Translations under genes and position numbers: made by a program
In this document: one piece after another, positions 62,699 through 64,000 of the stretch
Numbering within the stretch: the stretch's first letter is position 1
Layout: the number at the start of each line of letters is the position of its first letter
Assembly: GCA_036556425.1 (NCBI GenBank)
Contig: DATBJJ010000098.1
Location: 26,494-90,493 of the forward strand
DNA length: 64,000 nt
Source: DATBJJ01 sp036556425
Lineage (GTDB): Bacteria; Acidobacteriota; Vicinamibacteria; Vicinamibacterales; 2-12-FULL-66-21
Reading direction: 5' to 3'
Notes under the pieces: model-generated
Databases searched by the model: none
What the model was told of the DNA's origin: nothing
Seen by the model: only the letters and a program-made list of their open reading frames with translations

Positions 62699-63616
62699 AT
62701 GGCAACGGATCGCAGGAACGCGGACATCGATCGGCGATCTTTTCTGAACGTCGCCGGCACGTTCGCCGCGAGTGCGCTGACAGCCGGCGCCATCTTCGAC
62801 GTGATGCGACCCAACTTTGCCCGGGCGCAGCAAGCGGCGAAGGTGACCCACGGGGCGTCCGACCGCGTTCTCGATCGGCTCAGGACGCGCTTCACATTCC
62901 AGATTTCGGTGGACGTGGCCACGGTGGAGCAGGGTCTGACCGTTGCCGGCGCGGCGCTGGCGGGCGGCGTCACGATCGTCGAAATGGGAACGCCGCTGCT
63001 CAAGAACGCGGGCGTCTCGAACGTCGTGCCGGCCTTCCGCCGGACGTTCCCCGGGGCGCTTCTCCTCGCCGACATGAAGACGATGGATGGCGGTGGCGGC
63101 GAGGCGCGGGGCGTTTATGCGGGCGGCGGCAACATCGTTGATTTCCTCGCGCTCGCCGGCGAGGCGACAGCGAAAGCGATCTGCAGCGTGCGCGACGAGT
63201 TCAGACGCGGCGACGCCGAGCTGCCGCGGCTCGCGTTCGCCGATATTCTCGTCCCGCATCAAGGTCCAGCCGCGCAGGCAGTGGACGTCGCGCGGCGCAT
63301 GATCGACGCCGGTGTGGACGGCGTCGGCATTCACCTGCAGGCCGACGCGCGCCGCGCCGATCCGTCACTCATCAAGAACGACTATCTCAGTGAGATGGCG
63401 CGCGCGATCTTCAAGGGCGTCGGCAGCGCGGCGCCCGTGCAAGTCGTCGGCGGGCTCAGCGTCGCGCAGGCGAAGAGCCTTGCCGGCGCGGGACTGCGCG
63501 CCTTCGTCATCAGCGGCAATCTCGGTCAGCCGGACGGCCGCGCCCGCTACGATCTGCCATCGGACCAGATCGAGCGCCACGTCGCCGACTTCATTGCGGA
63601 GGTCTCGAAGAGTTAG
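62699..63616 (+). CDS. Tat-exported HPS/OMPDC-superfamily TIM-barrel protein
   Basis: 305 residues. A Tat signal is present (DRRSFLNVAG, Arg12-Arg13, cleavage near FARAQ). The mature protein matches the orotidine-phosphate decarboxylase suprafamily, closest in pattern to 3-hexulose-6-phosphate synthase: VDVATVEQGL, IVEMGTPLLKNAG, LLADMKTMDGGG with D125, K127 and D130 of the DxKxxD site, and VVGGLSVAQAKSLAGAG. Relatives are cytoplasmic metabolic enzymes, so export is remarkable. It follows the hydrolase gene by 22 bases and may be co-transcribed. Its role cannot be stated. Confidence 0.82.
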   Translation: MATDRRNADIDRRSFLNVAGTFAASALTAGAIFDVMRPNFARAQQAAKVTHGASDRVLDRLRTRFTFQISVDVATVEQGLTVAGAALAGGVTIVEMGTPLLKNAGVSNVVPAFRRTFPGALLLADMKTMDGGGGEARGVYAGGGNIVDFLALAGEATAKAICSVRDEFRRGDAELPRLAFADILVPHQGPAAQAVDVARRMIDAGVDGVGIHLQADARRADPSLIKNDYLSEMARAIFKGVGSAAPVQVVGGLSVAQAKSLAGAGLRAFVISGNLGQPDGRARYDLPSDQIERHVADFIAEVSKS

Positions 63617-63892
63617 GTCGGTGCGATGCGCAGACCTATAGTTCGCCGGTTTCAGAAACCGCTTTGCGGCGTTCGCTGGAGTGAGGCCTCGCGTCGGCGC
63701 GAGCGCGCCGGCCATTTGCGGTAATTGTTCAGTTCGCTGAACGCGATCCTCGAACCGCCTCAGTGCCAGATATTGATTGGCTGTGGACGTCCACCTTCGC
63801 CCTGTGCGCTACCGTGGACAACCTTCGCGTGCTGCTCGCGTGACGCGGCGTGCCATCCGGAGCCGCGAGCGAAGCGAGCGTTCGGCGAAGGA
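63617..63892. other. Intergenic region before tRNA-Ser, imperfect hairpin at its end
   Basis: No gene is supported in these 276 bases; a 66-residue frame across the tRNA is spurious. At 63853-63895 CCATCC and GGATGG flank a GCGAGCG-rich core and reach into the encoded CCA end of the tRNA. Confidence 0.55.
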
Positions 63893-63982
63893 TGGCGGAG
63901 AGAGTGGGATTCGAACCCACGGTAGAGTTTCCCCTACACACGCTTTCCAAGCGTGCTCCTTCAACCACTCGGACATCTCTCC
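63893..63982 (-). tRNA. tRNA-Ser (anticodon GGA)
   Basis: The minus strand folds as a class II tRNA. The seven-base acceptor stem is GGAGAGA paired with TCTCTCC, the anticodon loop is CTTGGAAAG (anticodon GGA, reads UCC and UCU), a long variable arm follows, and the T-arm is GGGTTCGAATCCC. The discriminator is G and the CCA end is encoded (63895-63893). Confidence 0.95.
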
Positions 63983-64000
63983 GTTCAAGTGGAATCAACA

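Noticed and set aside
63725..63925. A 66-residue plus-strand frame reaching into the tRNA.
   Set aside because: It overlaps the tRNA-Ser gene and has no ribosome-binding site or domain.

Overview
This window reads as a chromosomal segment of a high-GC soil-type bacterium, most probably an acidobacterium of the Vicinamibacteria group (subdivision 6). The support is indirect: two long 'ADOP'-type MacB/FtsX permeases, an Oar-like TonB-dependent receptor tail, many Tat- or Sec-exported enzymes, PAS-rich kinases, and gene content typical of that group. No plasmid, phage, insertion sequence or CRISPR array was seen. Every call was made by reading; no search was run. Start codons were chosen from ribosome-binding sites and 1- to 4-base stop/start overlaps (ATGA, GTGA, TGATG), which are frequent here.

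Region 1 (1-13 kb): receptor tail, an exported SelA-like PLP enzyme plus exported RraA-like protein, an isochorismatase/PHP/PAS-kinase operon, and DNA repair genes: UdgX, a LigC-type ligase and a Prim-PolC-type primase-polymerase, with a Mug-type glycosylase at 23 kb. An ABC exporter lies between them. Region 2 (13-31 kb): ADOP permease, dynamin-like GTPase, LtrA, a PadR/HAAS pair with a readable autoregulatory promoter, GlgB, EVE protein, CHRD protein, TerB, an ACE-like M2 peptidase and a large hybrid kinase. Region 3 (31-40 kb): second ADOP permease, cytochrome c-PQQ sugar dehydrogenase, PrmA and several proteins of unknown function.

Region 4 (39.7-59.7 kb) is a respiratory island and the most interesting part. 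A complete aa3-type cytochrome c oxidase operon (cupredoxin-like protein, subunits I, III, IV, two small membrane proteins, then subunit II) converges on an operon for an Mrp-type ATPase, a zinc-ribbon protein, a radical SAM/SPASM enzyme and signal peptidase I. A hybrid kinase with a large predicted periplasmic sensor follows. An oppositely oriented operon then encodes a divergent CydA-superfamily protein without CydB, three c-type cytochromes (one fused to an ethylbenzene-dehydrogenase-type heme domain), a 656-residue protein with two universal-stress domains, a zinc ribbon and three PCP_red-like segments, and a GNAT acetyltransferase. PCP_red-like segments occur five times in three proteins of this island, which suggests a shared and apparently uncharacterised function in redox-protein maturation or control. 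A perfect 9+9 palindrome spanning two back-to-back promoters precedes the CydA-like operon.

Region 5 (59.9-64 kb): a SnoaL-like protein, a small secreted protein, a secreted alpha/beta hydrolase, a Tat-exported relative of hexulose-phosphate synthase, and tRNA-Ser(GGA) at the right edge.
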